From positions 26,278,129 through 26,342,128 of the forward strand of contig CM064480.1 in NCBI GenBank assembly GCA_032716605.1: 64,000 nucleotides of DNA. The letters are read 5' to 3'. Position numbers and translations under genes: made by a program. Each line of letters starts with the position of its first letter. Position 1 is the stretch's first letter. The notes beneath the pieces are model-generated. The model was given only the letters and a program-made list of their open reading frames with translations, was not told the DNA's origin and ran no database searches. This document shows positions 43,228 to 54,212 of this stretch, one piece after another. The DNA is from Paralithodes platypus. Lineage: Eukaryota; Arthropoda; Malacostraca; Decapoda; Lithodidae.

Positions 43228-44071
43228 GGAAATCGAATTTCCGCCGGAAGGTACGTGGTTTAACATACCATGCCGGGGTCATTTGGCAAGTTTCTTGCTC
43301 GTCCGCCGGACGAGCACAGCTGGCTTTGAAAGCCGCCGGGAAAACGAACCAAAACGGGGAGAGGTGACTTATCTGAGAAAGTCAGGTCCCTCCCCCTCCC
43401 CCCAAAAAAAACCCACTCACCACAGGACGTCTCCTGAATCCCTCTTAACATGTAAATAATATCATGCAAACCTCAGGGAAAAAACACATAGGCTAGGACA
43501 TACATGAAATTAAAATAATCATAATGAATGAACCCTAGTCTTACCCGGAGACCCCTACTGTGGCTGGCCACGAGGCTCGAAGAAAACAGCACACCCGGCA
43601 GCTCCCAAGCCTCCCGAAGACCCAGCAGCAGCAGCAAGTAGTGAAGAGGCCCACGAAAGGGGCCCATGTGCAGACCCGGACTCTGGAAGATTCCACACAA
43701 CGTGTGGCAACCCTTAAACCAGAGCGTCTGCTAAAACAATAATGCAACATCCTCTGAGAGATGGCATGAAGCATAATCTTGCATCGAAGTAGCCTCCTAA
43801 CTAACAGATAAGCAAAACTAAGGCGCGTAAAGACAAAACATAGAAATAACATGATGCGCAGAACCTGGTGAAACCGAAGCGCCTGTTACACAGTACCCTA
43901 TTTTAACACTTCCTGTGGGCGTACCAATGGGGTAGCCTGTGCTAGCTAATCTAAACCTTGTTCAATACAACTCAGATATATACAAATGAGTAAGGACTCC
44001 CTAGAAAGGGAGTAAACGAAGAATGAAGCGGAGCACAGGGACCCCCAACCACTCTGTACGGCCGCAGGGAA
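43228..44071 (-). other. DIRS B 5' region
   Basis: Leader between the inverted repeat and gag, diverged from the A/D/E leader, with CGCCGG strings. Short frames here have no recognised family. Confidence 0.45.
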
Positions 44072-44346
44072 GGGAAGGAAGCATGGCGGACCAGGAGTCA
44101 GCGACAAGGAACCCCACCCAAGAAATCCACGAGATGGGAAGCTATATTATAACAATTATTAAGTATATTTTTCTTTTTACAATTTACGAAGGTTTTTTCG
44201 TAGTGGGTACCCGATCATAAGACGATTCCATAAGAGAATAAGCGTTACCCTTATGACGAGTACTCCGTTCTTCCCCGCGGCGGTAGATTCAAACTGCTGA
44301 CCCGCGGGTGTTTGAATGGAGACTATTATACTAATAGGCATATCGT
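44072..44346. repeat. DIRS B left inverted terminal repeat
   Basis: Reverse complement of 20694-20972. Beyond it ATATCGTCAATGATGGAGGG leads to the outer end at 44372. Confidence 0.93.
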
Positions 44347-45099
44347 CAATGATGGAGGGGTCACTAATAAATATTGTGTTTTACTTTGTTTTCCGGTATA
44401 CTATTGTGCCGAGCGGTCCGCCACACACACACAGACAGTCAAGTCAGCTGACTCAGGGTCCAATCGATTATTTTATGTAGTTTGAATCAATTGATGCATG
44501 AAAGCAGTGCCCAGTGACTTAAGAATGGTTACAATGGTGAAATTATAGGTTTGATTCCCGGAGGGAAGTGGAGAAAACCTAATATTTAGTAGGGCCCCGT
44601 AATCATTGACGATATCGCCTATTAGTATAATAGTCTCCATTCAACATCCCGCGTCAGCATTTTGAATCTACCGCGCGGAAGGATCATGGAGTACTCTTCA
44701 TAAGTGCACGCTTAATTCCCTTATGGGATCGTCATTATGATCGGGTACCCTACAGAAAAAACTCTGTAATTTTTTTTTTTTTTAAATTAACTTAACCCTT
44801 ATTTAGCGGGGTCGGACTTAAGTCCGATACGAGAAAATTGGACTAAATGGCGGGGTCGGACTTAAGTCCGTGGGCGTATTCCCACCCTAATTTTGGTGGA
44901 AAGCGAAACTTGGTGGTCAGGCGGTGTACTACAAGGGCCCACCCACACATCCCCACTGCGTGACCGTGACTAAGTGACCCTCAAGCAGCCATAATGGAAG
45001 GTCAAGATTTGCCCGTGTTCGATTCGGTGGCCGCCAATCCCTAGTGCGTCGCGCCACCCTACTAACCACGCCCGGCTCACCACCCAGAAACTAGATATC

Positions 45100-45322
45100 A
45101 TGCTGAACTCTTCAGAACTTTCTAATAAGCTGTTGGATGAAACCGTCGAAGGTCTGGGTGAGAGTTTTGGTAGTGTGGATGACTCGGAAGACGAAAATAA
45201 CCCGATCATAGGCTTTCACCCCAAGCATAATTTGCGTGGGGTGGATGTTGTGGTTGATATTGGACATACCCTTGAGCAAATTGGAGACGTTCCTGACGAA
45301 GAACATACTGGTGTGGGTGTTG
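45100..45322 (+). CDS. Possible first exon of a piggyBac-like transposase
   Basis: ATG at 45100 starts an acidic peptide (LNSSELSNKLLDETVEGLGE, then DDSEDENN and DVPDEEHTG), the kind of low-complexity N-terminus common in piggyBac transposases. GTAAGT at 45323-45328 is a strong splice donor. Stretches ending TTATTTGCAG in the downstream repeats could serve as acceptors. The DDD catalytic core is not seen downstream, so the assignment rests on position and composition only. Confidence 0.4.
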
Positions 45323-45348
45323 GTAAGTACAATTTATATTTTATAATT

Positions 45349-47155
45349 GCTTGAAAATGTGATTGCAAGCATTTTATCACCTTACGAGCGGCTGGTGGAG
45401 TATATTTCACTGTGCCGCCCAGCGGGTTTTTTTTTTTACCCTAAATGGGGTTGTTCCGTGCTCTTTTTCATGCATAAACAAGACCCAGAGCGTAATACAA
45501 GTATGTATCCTGAAAGTGCGTAAATTGAGCTTTCCAATGACACCCGAACCATCCTTTTACGATCACTGGTTGTCTTTCAACGATCGTAAAACACGAGTGG
45601 AAAAACCCTAAAATACGGTAATTTCCTTATAGAATTCCCTGTGTGGCGAGCGGTCTTGAGGTAATTTATGCTCCTAATCACCGCTCCGCTCTCTCTCAGA
45701 GCACATTACGTCCTCAAAATTGCACTCTACAAGAAATTTCCTTTGCATTTATAGCGTATTATTTGCAGGCGTTCGGTAAATTTCTTACGGTAATACAAAC
45801 AACCAAAGATTGAATATTTGTGCTTGGCATTATATGATTGTGGAGAACAGATGTAGGCCTACCGTATATATTATGTTTTCATATATTATATGATACATGT
45901 GTAACATTTTTATATTATCACTACTCTCTCTCTCTCTCTCTGTCTCACTCTCTTTGTTTGTACACCTTTGTACTCTCTTTGTCTGATGTAGGCCAGGGCA
46001 CGCCCCTAACTAATCTCTTCCCTCCCAGGGGAAATCACACCTAGCAGATGTTTTTGACCTCCCCTCTCTCTCTGTCTGTCTTCCTCTCTGGGTCAACCTA
46101 TACTGCATGTGACATTGAAATTGCTTGAGAGTTTGATTGCAAGCATTTTATAGCGTATTATTTGCAGGCGTTCGGTAAATTTCTCACGATAACCAGGGTG
46201 TATGGTACATTTCTCACGATAATACAAGCAACAACGAAGCTTGGCGAAGATTGTGGTCTACAATATACCTTTTAGTAATTGCATGTGACTTTGTAATTGC
46301 TTGAAAGTTTGATTGCAAGCATTTTATAGCGTATTATTTTCAGGCGTTCAATACATTTGATAAATATATCAAAATAAGTCCTGTGGGACTATGAAATAGC
46401 TATTATTGGACAAGGACAATATTGTGTTCATCCCTCCACTGGAACATCAACAACAATGTCAACAACGTATCGCCGTCGGCAATCGTAAGATTCAGAGTCG
46501 TAAAGATTCCAGGACGAGCTCAATAGAAAATGAATGAATGAAATGAATGAGTGTGCAGTACTGCCAATACGTATAGCGACTTCCGCTAGATCTAGAGACC
46601 TTTACTTCGATCTAGCAGCAATGACTTACACTAGCGGTTTTGTTTTGAAATTTCAGAACAATTTCGAAGTGATATTATATGGATTTTGCCAATTCATATT
46701 TCTAGTGGTATTTATCATGTCTTACATTTAACAATATATGCTAGCGGATTTAATTTCAATTGGTAACCCTCCCGCTCTAGTCGGATCCAAGAAAATCGAT
46801 AATGGTGGCACTTTAGTAAACAGGTGATAAACAAAACCGCATGCGGATCGGTTTGGTGTATCGGTATTATGGTAAGTTGGCTACCTACTATTGTTTATAC
46901 GATATAGTAAGTAATGATAAGTAAATTATTATATATTATATATAAAACAAAAACAAAATTCCTGCAAAGCAAGCGAAACAGAGAGAGAGAGAGATAGAGA
47001 GAGAGAGAGAATGCAGAAACTGAACTGAAGAAAGAGTGAAAAAGATATAATAATACAGAAATATTACAAGCAAATAAATGAAATAGAGGGATTAGTTAGA
47101 GAAAATAATAATGAGAAATACATAATACGGATGAGGAAGAGGGAAAGCGAGCGAG

Positions 47156-47214
<59 letters not shown>

Positions 47215-47600
47215 AAGAGTGAGAGAGATTAGAGAAAATAGAGAGATTGCAAGCATTTTATAGCGTATTATTTGCAGGCGTTCAGTAAATTTCTTACGGT
47301 AATACAAACAATGAAAGGTTGAATATTTGTGCTTGGCATTATATGATTGTGGGGAACAGATGTAGGCCTACCGTATATATTATTTTTCATATATATGATA
47401 CATATGTAACATTGTTATATTATCACGACACTCTCTCTCTCTCTTGTCTCTTCCTCTCTGGGTCGGTTACCTATAGCCTACATTTATAATTGCATGTGAC
47501 CTTGAAATTGCTTGAGAGTTTGATTGCAAGCATTTTATAGCGTATTATTTGCAGGCGTTCAGTAAATTTCTTACGGTAATACAAACAACCAAACAACGAA
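45349..47600. repeat. Recurring ~70-100 bp cassette inside the piggyBac-like element
   Basis: TTGATTGCAAGCATTTTATA followed by GCGTATTATTTGCAGGCGTT and GTAAATTTCTTACGGTAATA recurs, whole or partial, near 45360, 45752, 46130, 46305, 47247 and 47515. Some copies bring along ATTGAATATTTGTGCTTGGC and CTCT-rich sequence. Confidence 0.8.
46358..46935. repeat. Dispersed repeat shared with the MITE at 19627-20570
   Basis: Nearly the same as 19806-20325 from AAATATATCAAAATAAGTCC to AGTAATGATAAGTAAATTAT, with an extra block at about 46483-46550. It lacks the MITE termini. Confidence 0.85.
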
Positions 47601-47982
47601 AGATTGAATATTTGTGCTGCACATCCCTCATACGAAATACCATTCCCACCGTATAGAGAGAATACAGAAACTGAACTGAAGACAGAGTGAAAAAGATATA
47701 ATAATACAGAAATATTACAAGCAAATAAATGAAATAGAGGGATTAGTTAGAGAATATAATAATGAGAAATACATAATACCGATGAGGAAGAGGGAAAGGG
47801 GGCACAAGAGAGGGAAAGCGAGCGAGCCAGAGAGACAGACAGACAGGAGGAGTGAGAGAGATTAGAGAAAATAATAATGAGAATTACATATACGGATGAG
47901 GAAGAGAGAGAGAGACAGAGCGCGCGAGAGAGGGAAAGCGAGCAAGCCAGAGAGAGAGAGAAAGAGAAACAGACAGACAGAC

Positions 47983-48042
<60 letters not shown>
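47157..48042. repeat. (GA)n arrays
   Basis: Long GA runs at 47157-47211 and 47983-48042, with shorter ones near 46979-47010 and 47840-47960, generate Ser/Leu-rich frames on the minus strand that are not genes. Confidence 0.9.
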
Positions 48043-48045
<3 letters not shown>

Positions 48046-48549
48046 CAGAAATAAGGAGAAATAAGAGAAAAATAAGACCGATTACCGAAGGAATAGTAGA
48101 CGCGCGAGAGGCCGAAGTCAGGCCAAAGCGAACGCAACCGAACGCGCCTGGGAAATAGACCAAAAAGTACCTCCTCTTCCTCACCTCTTCCCACCCTCCA
48201 CACTCATTCATAACATCCATTCATAAACTTATATGGGGAGACGAAGAGTTGCTCTTTCCAAAAATGATCGTTTCGTTCGCATTGGAGCCATAGTAACGGC
48301 GCTAGGGCGAGTGAAATTGAGCGAATATTTCGGGATTATGCCCGCTGAGCGGTACAGTGTAAAATACCTGACCACCCGCTAAATAAGGGTTAATATTTGT
48401 TATCATATGACTTTCCATATGTGGATTTCTTGCGTTTTGCTACCCCGTCACCAGGCCCTCTAGCGGCCATCTTCGTCCTTCATTGACATACCAAGATAAA
48501 ACTATAGAAATCAACGAATGGGAAGTGGGATGGCTGGGAGGGACATGTA

Positions 48550-48649
48550 TCGTCAATGATTACGGGGCCCTACTAAATATTAGGTTTTCTCTACTTCCCT
48601 CCAGGAATCAAACCTATAATTTAATAGTGGCCCCTCCATCATTGACGAT
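48550..48649. other. DIRS C internal complementary region
   Basis: Intact junction of the two reverse-complemented ends (AACCTATAATTTAATAGTGG on the plus strand). It serves as the empty-site reference for the LTR insertion in DIRS B. Confidence 0.9.
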
Positions 48650-48880
48650 ATCGCCTGAATACCAAGACTGGAGGAGGGACATTCGTGACAATATCCTGAA
48701 CTTCAGGCGACAAATAATCCATATAAATTGTTTTTTAAGTTTTATTGTATGCAAACAATATAAAAAATACAAAAGATTGCAAGCAGTGCGTGACATCAAG
48801 AAAGTCTGCTTACTCATGACCAGATCTTACTTCAAAATCTATGCATGATACTTTGTGGGGACACGCATGTATTCCCTTAA

Positions 48881-49358
48881 CCCTCCAGCCCCGGCTACGC
48901 ATTACATAAATATTCCCCGAAACCCGGGTGTTTTGGCCGAAAAACGTCTAGGCTAGGCTACCGTATCTTTGTTATTCTGACTTCTTCCGCATTCCCGCGC
49001 ATCCCCAAGTGTAGCTGTGTTATTTACCTGTAGAATGGCATTAAGTAGAGCTCTCTAAGTCAACTGGTTCAGTTGTGATGATTATTTCATTGGAGATTAC
49101 TTACGGCAACAACAGCCACTTTACACTACTTTTCGATACTTAACAACAACATACAGGCACACACGAACAAGCGACGCTCTCCTTCTTGTGGCCGGAGATG
49201 CGGGGCGTCGGTCCAGCCGGCTGTTGTTTACATGCGTCGGACCGACGCCTCGCACACCAAGCTCGCAGGCTTTCAACCACTGGGCATTAAAGAGCTCTTC
49301 CGGGCAGCTCTGGTATGCTTTTTTATGGGCGTTCAAGAGCCCTTCCGGGAACCAAGGG
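48881..49358. mobile_element. piggyBac-type MITE in the DIRS C 3' region
   Basis: TTAA at 48877-48880 and 49359-49362. Ends CCCTCCAGCCCCGG and, inverted, CCCTTGGTTCCCGG. Internal block shared, inverted, with 41897-42319 and 42742-43223. Confidence 0.85.
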
Positions 49359-49589
49359 TTAATATAGAACTATAATTCTGCAGAATTTTCGTTCCCACCT
49401 TAACACTATTTGTACAATATAATCTGTTTGTACAATCTGATAATACTGCATAGTTGCAACTATGCTAGATTTCTTCTTAATCTTAACAAAAATAAAATAT
49501 ATTGAATTGTATAACCAGTTTGATCACAGCTCGTGATTTATCACAGTCTCCGGCAGATGGGGACCTAGTGAGGTATGGGCTATTCAGCA

Positions 49590-49601
49590 CCCCCCCCCCC
49601 C
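49590..49601 (-). other. G12 tract after DIRS C YR
   Basis: Twelve C on the plus strand, 34 bases beyond the YR stop on the coding strand. Counterpart of the G tracts in A, B and D. Confidence 0.7.
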
Positions 49602-50429
49602 TTTTAAAGCAAAACTTATATAATAGAACATAACCTACTGGACCCGTTGTCGTAAAGCTACACAGGTACGCTTTGGTTTATCTAGAGCAACCGACAGGTA
49701 ACGTGTTAGGAAGGTATGATTGGAAGCCCAAAGTTGAGTATTAGCAATGTCCTCTATAGAAATTTTTTGAAGGAATCTAAGAAAGGTTGCCCATTTCCTG
49801 ATGTAGTGAGACCTGCCCACTACGCCGGGGTTACTTTCTTTAATGACATCTACTAGCAAGGAAGCTAACTTTCTTCTCGTAACACGATTACCTGCCTGAT
49901 TCACCCACAGAGCCCTTGGTTGGCGAGGATGCGCAGCCCTCATAAACATAGTTAAGGCCTGCACAGGGCATAAAATATGATGAGTGTGTCCGCGTTTCAA
50001 TTCAGAAAACACATGAAAAGAATACTAATTTTTTGCAATAAATGTGGGAGACGGCATGATTTGTACATGATCGTGTAGCCTCCCAAACCTAAGGCAATTA
50101 GGCTCGTTGCTCATCGCCGCCAGCTCAGACACCCTATTTCCCGTGGCTAGAGCCATGAGGAATACAGCCTTCTTCAAGAGTGAATCAAAATCCGGCGCAT
50201 TATTATATTTACGCGACTGAAGTAATGATAAGGCTTTGTCATGTGACCAGGTGGGCATGAGCTGACGGGGTGGTGGGCGCAGCTTGAAACACGCCCTCAT
50301 AAATCCTTTCTCCTCCGCCTGCGGTATGGAAAGGCCCGTGAGATAAAAAAAGGGAGTTCTGATGGCAGACAAGTGATTTTTTAAAGTGATTACTGACAAT
50401 TGTTTGTGCTCAAATAGATAATCTAGGTA

Positions 50430-51282
50430 CAGTCAGCCCTCCATTTAACAGACTTTTAGGGGGGAAGCGAAGTCCGTTAAGTGCAAATGACCTCTGAAAA
50501 GTGGTTAGGCCCTAGCCTAGGCCTAGGCTATTCATTAATAAAATTACAAAAATTCGGTTTTTCTTACCTTATTTACATACTATGGTACACAATGCTAATA
50601 TAATTGCCCAATAATGTATATAATGCTTATTGTTTGGCATTATGAGTATTGTACATATCAGTAATGGGCGAAATTGTAAATAAACCCTATCCTGGAGACG
50701 CCATTTGCAATGTTTACATTTTGGCGTCCCTGTTCAGTCAAACAATACGGTGCAGGGTCTGTTTTGGTGCGCAATACTATTTTGGATACTACCAAAGTAT
50801 TCATAGTTCGTAATATTTATGGGATAAATATAAAGCAATATCAAAGTGTGTTTTATTTATTACAATAATACCCAATAATACCATAATATATTATGTGGAT
50901 GCAAATTTGTAGCCTACGAAATAAAAAACCCGAAAAGGTGACGATATTGTTACTGTACCGAAAGTTCAGTGTACCGGATCGTTGTACCGTAGCGTCAGGC
51001 CAAAACTTAAACATTGCAAATGGCGTCTCCAGGATAGTTACAATTTCGCCCATTACTGATATGTACAATACTCATAATGCCAAACAATAAGCATTATATA
51101 CATTATTGGGCAGTTATATTAGCATTGTGTAGCATAGTGTTTAGTTTATATGTTACATCTGAGTGTGTGTAGACTCGATATGTCTAAAATTTTTGGTTGA
51201 TTTTAGAGGCCTAATTTACCAGCTGGAGTCCGTTAAATCCGAAATCCGTTAAATCGACGTCTGTTAAATGGAGCGTCGACTG
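50430..51282. mobile_element. pogo-like foldback MITE in DIRS C YR
   Basis: CAGTCAGCCCTCCATTTAAC and, inverted, CAGTCGACGCTCCATTTAAC with TA at 50428-50429 and 51283-51284. About 135 bp inverted arms lie at 50570-50716 and 51009-51141, capable of a long hairpin. Confidence 0.9.
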
Positions 51283-51355
51283 TATTTGAAAATCAAGGCT
51301 CCCGAGGCATCTGTTTGCCCTGACTCTACAATCCAGGTCGTAAAAGTTTTCCAAT

Positions 51356-51702
51356 CATCAAATCTGACGCCTCGCTTCCAGAGGAAGCACCCTAAAAGGG
51401 ATGGCCATGGCAGAAACTGCCTCCAGGCTCCCAGACATGTTCCGACTGACCCTCTCCACAGTGCCATTTCCACTAAGTGGATTATAACCATGAACACTGA
51501 AGGAGCAGACCCAGAGCAGTCCCTCACCCGGATGGCAGTTCCACCACTGTTTTGCTATTTTATTTACCCCAGTGGGGCCCTGGCTGGAAGCATACCAAGC
51601 ACAGGAATTTTCTGGAAATAGGAACCAGTGGTCCACTGCTCCAGAGGCTGATTGCACCACCAAAGTGGTGGGCGGTGAGGTCGCCGCATCCCTACGCCAG
51701 AT
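51356..51702 (-). mobile_element. Unidentified 347 bp insertion with 26 bp target duplication
   Basis: The insert lies between 26 bp direct copies at 51330-51355 and 51703-51728 (AATCCAGGTCGTAAAAGTTT plus TCCAAT). The host sequence in DIRS B is uninterrupted (near 24297-24325). The minus strand is open and keeps the YR frame for over 110 codons (for example VDHWFLFPENSCAWYASSQG), but this does not look like a known domain. No terminal inverted repeat or A-tail is visible. Confidence 0.7.
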
Positions 51703-51803
51703 AATCCAGGTCGTAAAAGTTTTCCAATGTGATTGGTATTGTCTCCTGGTAGACATAGTATATTGGTTCAAAAATTTATTTGTGACACTTTCCCCAAATT
51801 TAG

Positions 51804-53640
51804 CTAACCATTTTCCCTTGTAAATGTCCATAAGGCAAAACTGAGCAAGGTCTGAAGGTTGCCAATCATCTCTAAGTGGAAGGCGGAGACCTGGAGCGAC
51901 ACCGGGGTCTTACACCATTCCTGCAATTGATGGTACCACGCCTGAGCCGGCCATAACGGCGCGATCATCGAGACTAAGCCCTGGTAACCCCTCATTTTGT
52001 GAATCACCCTGCACATTAGTACAGAATCTGGGGGAGGAAAAAGATAGATTGAAGTCCACTTGTTCCAACCCTCCAACAATGCATCTGGTCCCCCCCGCCG
52101 GGGTCACCCCTCGGCGAGTTAGGAAGAGAGGGAGTCTGTGATTCTCCTCGGATGCGAACAGATCCACTTGTGGACGGTAAGGCCTTGCAATCATCTTGTC
52201 GAAGACGGTTTGTTTGATAGCCCATTCTACTAGGGTGCTCCGCCTCCGAGACAGAGCGTCTGCCCAGACCTTCGACACGCCGGGGAGATATGCGGCATGC
52301 AGATGAATGCCCAGCGATTCGGCCAGGGCAAAAATCTGCTCTGATAATTTTAGCAACTCTCGAGACCTCACTGAGCCCTGCTTCTGAATACAATTGACTG
52401 CAGTTAGGTTGTCCATACGGAATGCTATTGATTTTTCTTGCAAAGACATACCGTGATCTTGTAGGAAAAAGAGAGGAACTAAAAGCTCTTGCTTGTTGAT
52501 ATGACAAAGAGTGTCGTGGGGCCAAGTGCCTTGCCCTTGATGGCCTAGATTCGACTGATAGCCCCAACCTAGAGCCCCTGAAGCGTCTGTGTCTACCCAT
52601 ACCGTAGGTGGGGGAGAAACTCATGTCATTATTGAGTAAAGCATTTCCGGCTTGGCCCAGACCGATAGCAAGCTTTGGATTAATGGAGGAATTGGCCATA
52701 ATTTCTTATCCGGCGAGAGAGGAAAAAACTTTGTTGCCTTCCAAGATTAATCTCTTGACTTTCAACCGGCCCAACTTCACAGTCAATTGGATCCAGTTGA
52801 GAGAGCCGATCAGGGAATCCCACGTTTTCCTGGTCGTATTCAGACTGTGGAGAAAGAGGAACAGTTTCCTGCGAAATCTGTCCCGATTATCCACACTCTG
52901 AGTAATAATTAGATTGGTGGTGTCCCAGACCAGCCCTATCCACTGAATATTCCTTGTGGGAACAAGAAGAGACTTTGCCAAGTTCACCTTGAACCCTAGG
53001 TTGTGCACATTAAATACTTGGTTTACATGGTTGTGACATAACTCCTCTGACTCTGCCACCACCAGCCAGTCGTCTATATACCAAAACACCTGTATGCCCT
53101 GGGCTAACAATGGCAAAAGGGCTTGCCGGACTAATTTTGTTGAAAATTCTCGGTGCCAGGTTCAACCCAAAAGGCATTCTTTGAAAGACATAAGTCTCTT
53201 GCCTGATCCTCAGAGCGAGGAATTTTTGGAACCTTTTGTTTATAGGGACATGCCAATAGGCGTCTTTGAGGTCTACTGAGCACATCCAGCCTTGCGGCAG
53301 AAGAGAGAGCCTGATCTGATTGACTGTAAGTATCCGGAAGGGTGAATTTATGATAAATGTGTTCAGATGCGAGAGATCTAACACTGGTCGCATTTGCACA
53401 CTGTCCCACTTTGGCACTAAGAAAAGTCTGGAGGTGAATACTGGGCAATTTGGTTTGACTGGGACAAGGACTTCTTTTGAGATCATTTCTAGGACCAGGG
53501 CCTCCACCTCATGTGATACATTGTTGCATTCCAGCGCCTGACGCAGTCGAGGCCGCCGGAGCCACCGCCAAGTGATTCCTTTGCTTGCTACTTTCCTGGC
53601 CCAAGTTTTCCTGGGCCAGGCTAAGCGGAATAATTGGAAC
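51804..53640 (-). pseudogene. DIRS C reverse transcriptase/RNase H, frameshifted
   Basis: RT motifs SRLFLVPKWDSVQMRPVLDL, CSVDLKDAYWHVPINK, QRMPFGLNLAPRIF and VFWYIDDWLVVAESEE (IDD in place of LDD). An extra base near 53140 shifts the frame. A stop near 52620 and shifts follow. RNase H shows RMDNLTAVNCIQKQG, AAYLPGVSKVWADALSRR and YRPQVDLFASEENHRLP, ending with FALWTFTRENG at 51804. An alternative frame is open at 53448-53131 and 52699-52016. Confidence 0.87.
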
Positions 53641-53971
53641 GACCCAGTTCGCAGACTGGACCTGTTCGGTAAAGCAACTCTCGAATCCGGTACACCTAAG
53701 CATTAAGCACGGCACTGGGAGATTGAGAGGCTGGGTGGCTAGTTTTTTTGGAGGGGGAGGTGGGCTGGTATCAGACGGCTGGCTAGTCTTGGCTGACGTC
53801 TGCCCCTGATTAGGCTTCTGGTGGGGCTTACCTTTATATCCTGAGTATTTACCTTGTCTGGGTTTGGGCAGATTACCTCCCGGCTGAGGAGGGGTTCTGG
53901 GATCACAAAAGGAATGTTTAGCATGCGGCTGGTTAGGCTTACCTCCGCTCTTTGGCTTGTGAAAAGGTTTC
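53641..53971 (-). pseudogene. gag: DIRS C gag C-terminal fragment
   Basis: Reads KPKSGG- and Pro/Gln-rich sequence ending SQPSDTSPPPPPKK near 53755, the same tail as DIRS B. Seven A in place of six at the end move the gag phase past its stop, into the alternative frame (ANWVVPIIPLSLAQENLGQ). The rest of gag is missing beyond the TTAA at 53972. Confidence 0.75.
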
Positions 53972-53975
53972 TTAA

Positions 53976-54212
53976 CCCTCCAGACCCGGAAGAGCTCTTA
54001 AACGCCCATAACAAACTCGGCCCGCGCAACCCGGAAGGGCTCTTGAACGCCCATTGCTTGCGTATGTGCTTTCGAATGCCGGGCGTAAATTTTTGGTATC
54101 GTGGGAGGGTAGGTGGCGCCACCAGACGTAAACTACGCCACAGCAACAGTATCTACCCCGACGCCATCATGGATAGTACGCCAAATAGTGATTCCTCTGT
54201 GTCCAATACCGT
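53976..54212 (+). mobile_element. Left-end fragment of a piggyBac-type element
   Basis: Begins CCCTCCAGACCCGGAAGAGC after TTAA (53972-53975) and shares CCCGGAAGGGCTCTTGAACG with the MITE at 48881-49358. An ATG at 54169 opens a short Ser/Asp-rich peptide (DSTPNSDSSVSNT) cut off at the start of DIRS D. No right terminus, so it is truncated. Confidence 0.7.

Larger units (their letters stand above)
20626..44372 (-). mobile_element. DIRS element B, end to end with nested insertions
   Basis: On the minus strand the left end ATTTATTAGTGACCCC is at 44372 and the right end AAACCTATAAT at 20626. Inverted repeats are at 44072-44346 and 20694-20972. Removing the inserts at 21059-22866, 24599-35058, 37364-39726, 41897-42319 and 42742-43223 leaves about 8.2 kb, close to DIRS A. 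Gag, RT/RH and YR are then in the expected order. It belongs with C to a subfamily whose ends read CTTCCCTCCGGGAATCAAAC instead of the ATCTCCTTACAGGAGTCAAA of A, D and E. Confidence 0.93.
44796..48389. mobile_element. piggyBac-like element (3.6 kb) in the DIRS C right repeat
   Basis: TTAA target duplications at 44792-44795 and 48390-48393. Terminal 15 bases CCCTTATTTAGCGGG are identical and inverted. Near the left end TCGGACTTAAGTCCGA palindromes occur twice. It has a possible first exon (45100-45322) but I see no catalytic transposase domain, so it is probably a deleted or non-autonomous copy. Much of the rest is repeats and (CT)n/(GA)n runs. Confidence 0.88.
49635..51831 (-). pseudogene. 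DIRS C tyrosine recombinase, interrupted twice
   Basis: The N-terminal part (MDIYKGKWLAKFGESV, then NQYTMSTRRQYQSHWKTF) is broken first by the 51356-51702 insert and then, inside a Tyr codon after ALIFKY, by the pogo-like element 50430-51282. It resumes with LDYLFEHKQLSVITLKNHLS. ATGNRVSELAAMSNEPNC carries the first catalytic Arg; a TAG follows FIAKN at 50025-50027. The C-terminal part 50012-49635 has SHYIRKWATFLRF (His-x-x-Arg) and SNHTFLTRYLS (Tyr). Apart from the inserts and the stop, the catalytic residues are present. Confidence 0.88.
44542..53971 (-). mobile_element. DIRS element C, 5'-truncated
   Basis: The right end (AAACCTATAAT on the minus strand) is at 44542, only 169 bases from the left end of B and in the same orientation. 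It has an ICR (48550-48649), YR, RT/RH and the gag C-terminus, then stops at a TTAA where a piggyBac-type fragment begins (53972-53975). Inserts are a piggyBac-like element, a piggyBac-type MITE, a pogo-like foldback and an unidentified element at 51356-51702. Confidence 0.9.

Noticed and set aside
47747..48220. Ser/Leu-rich minus-strand proteins of 113-157 codons
   Set aside because: They are translations of (GA)n arrays inside the piggyBac-like element.
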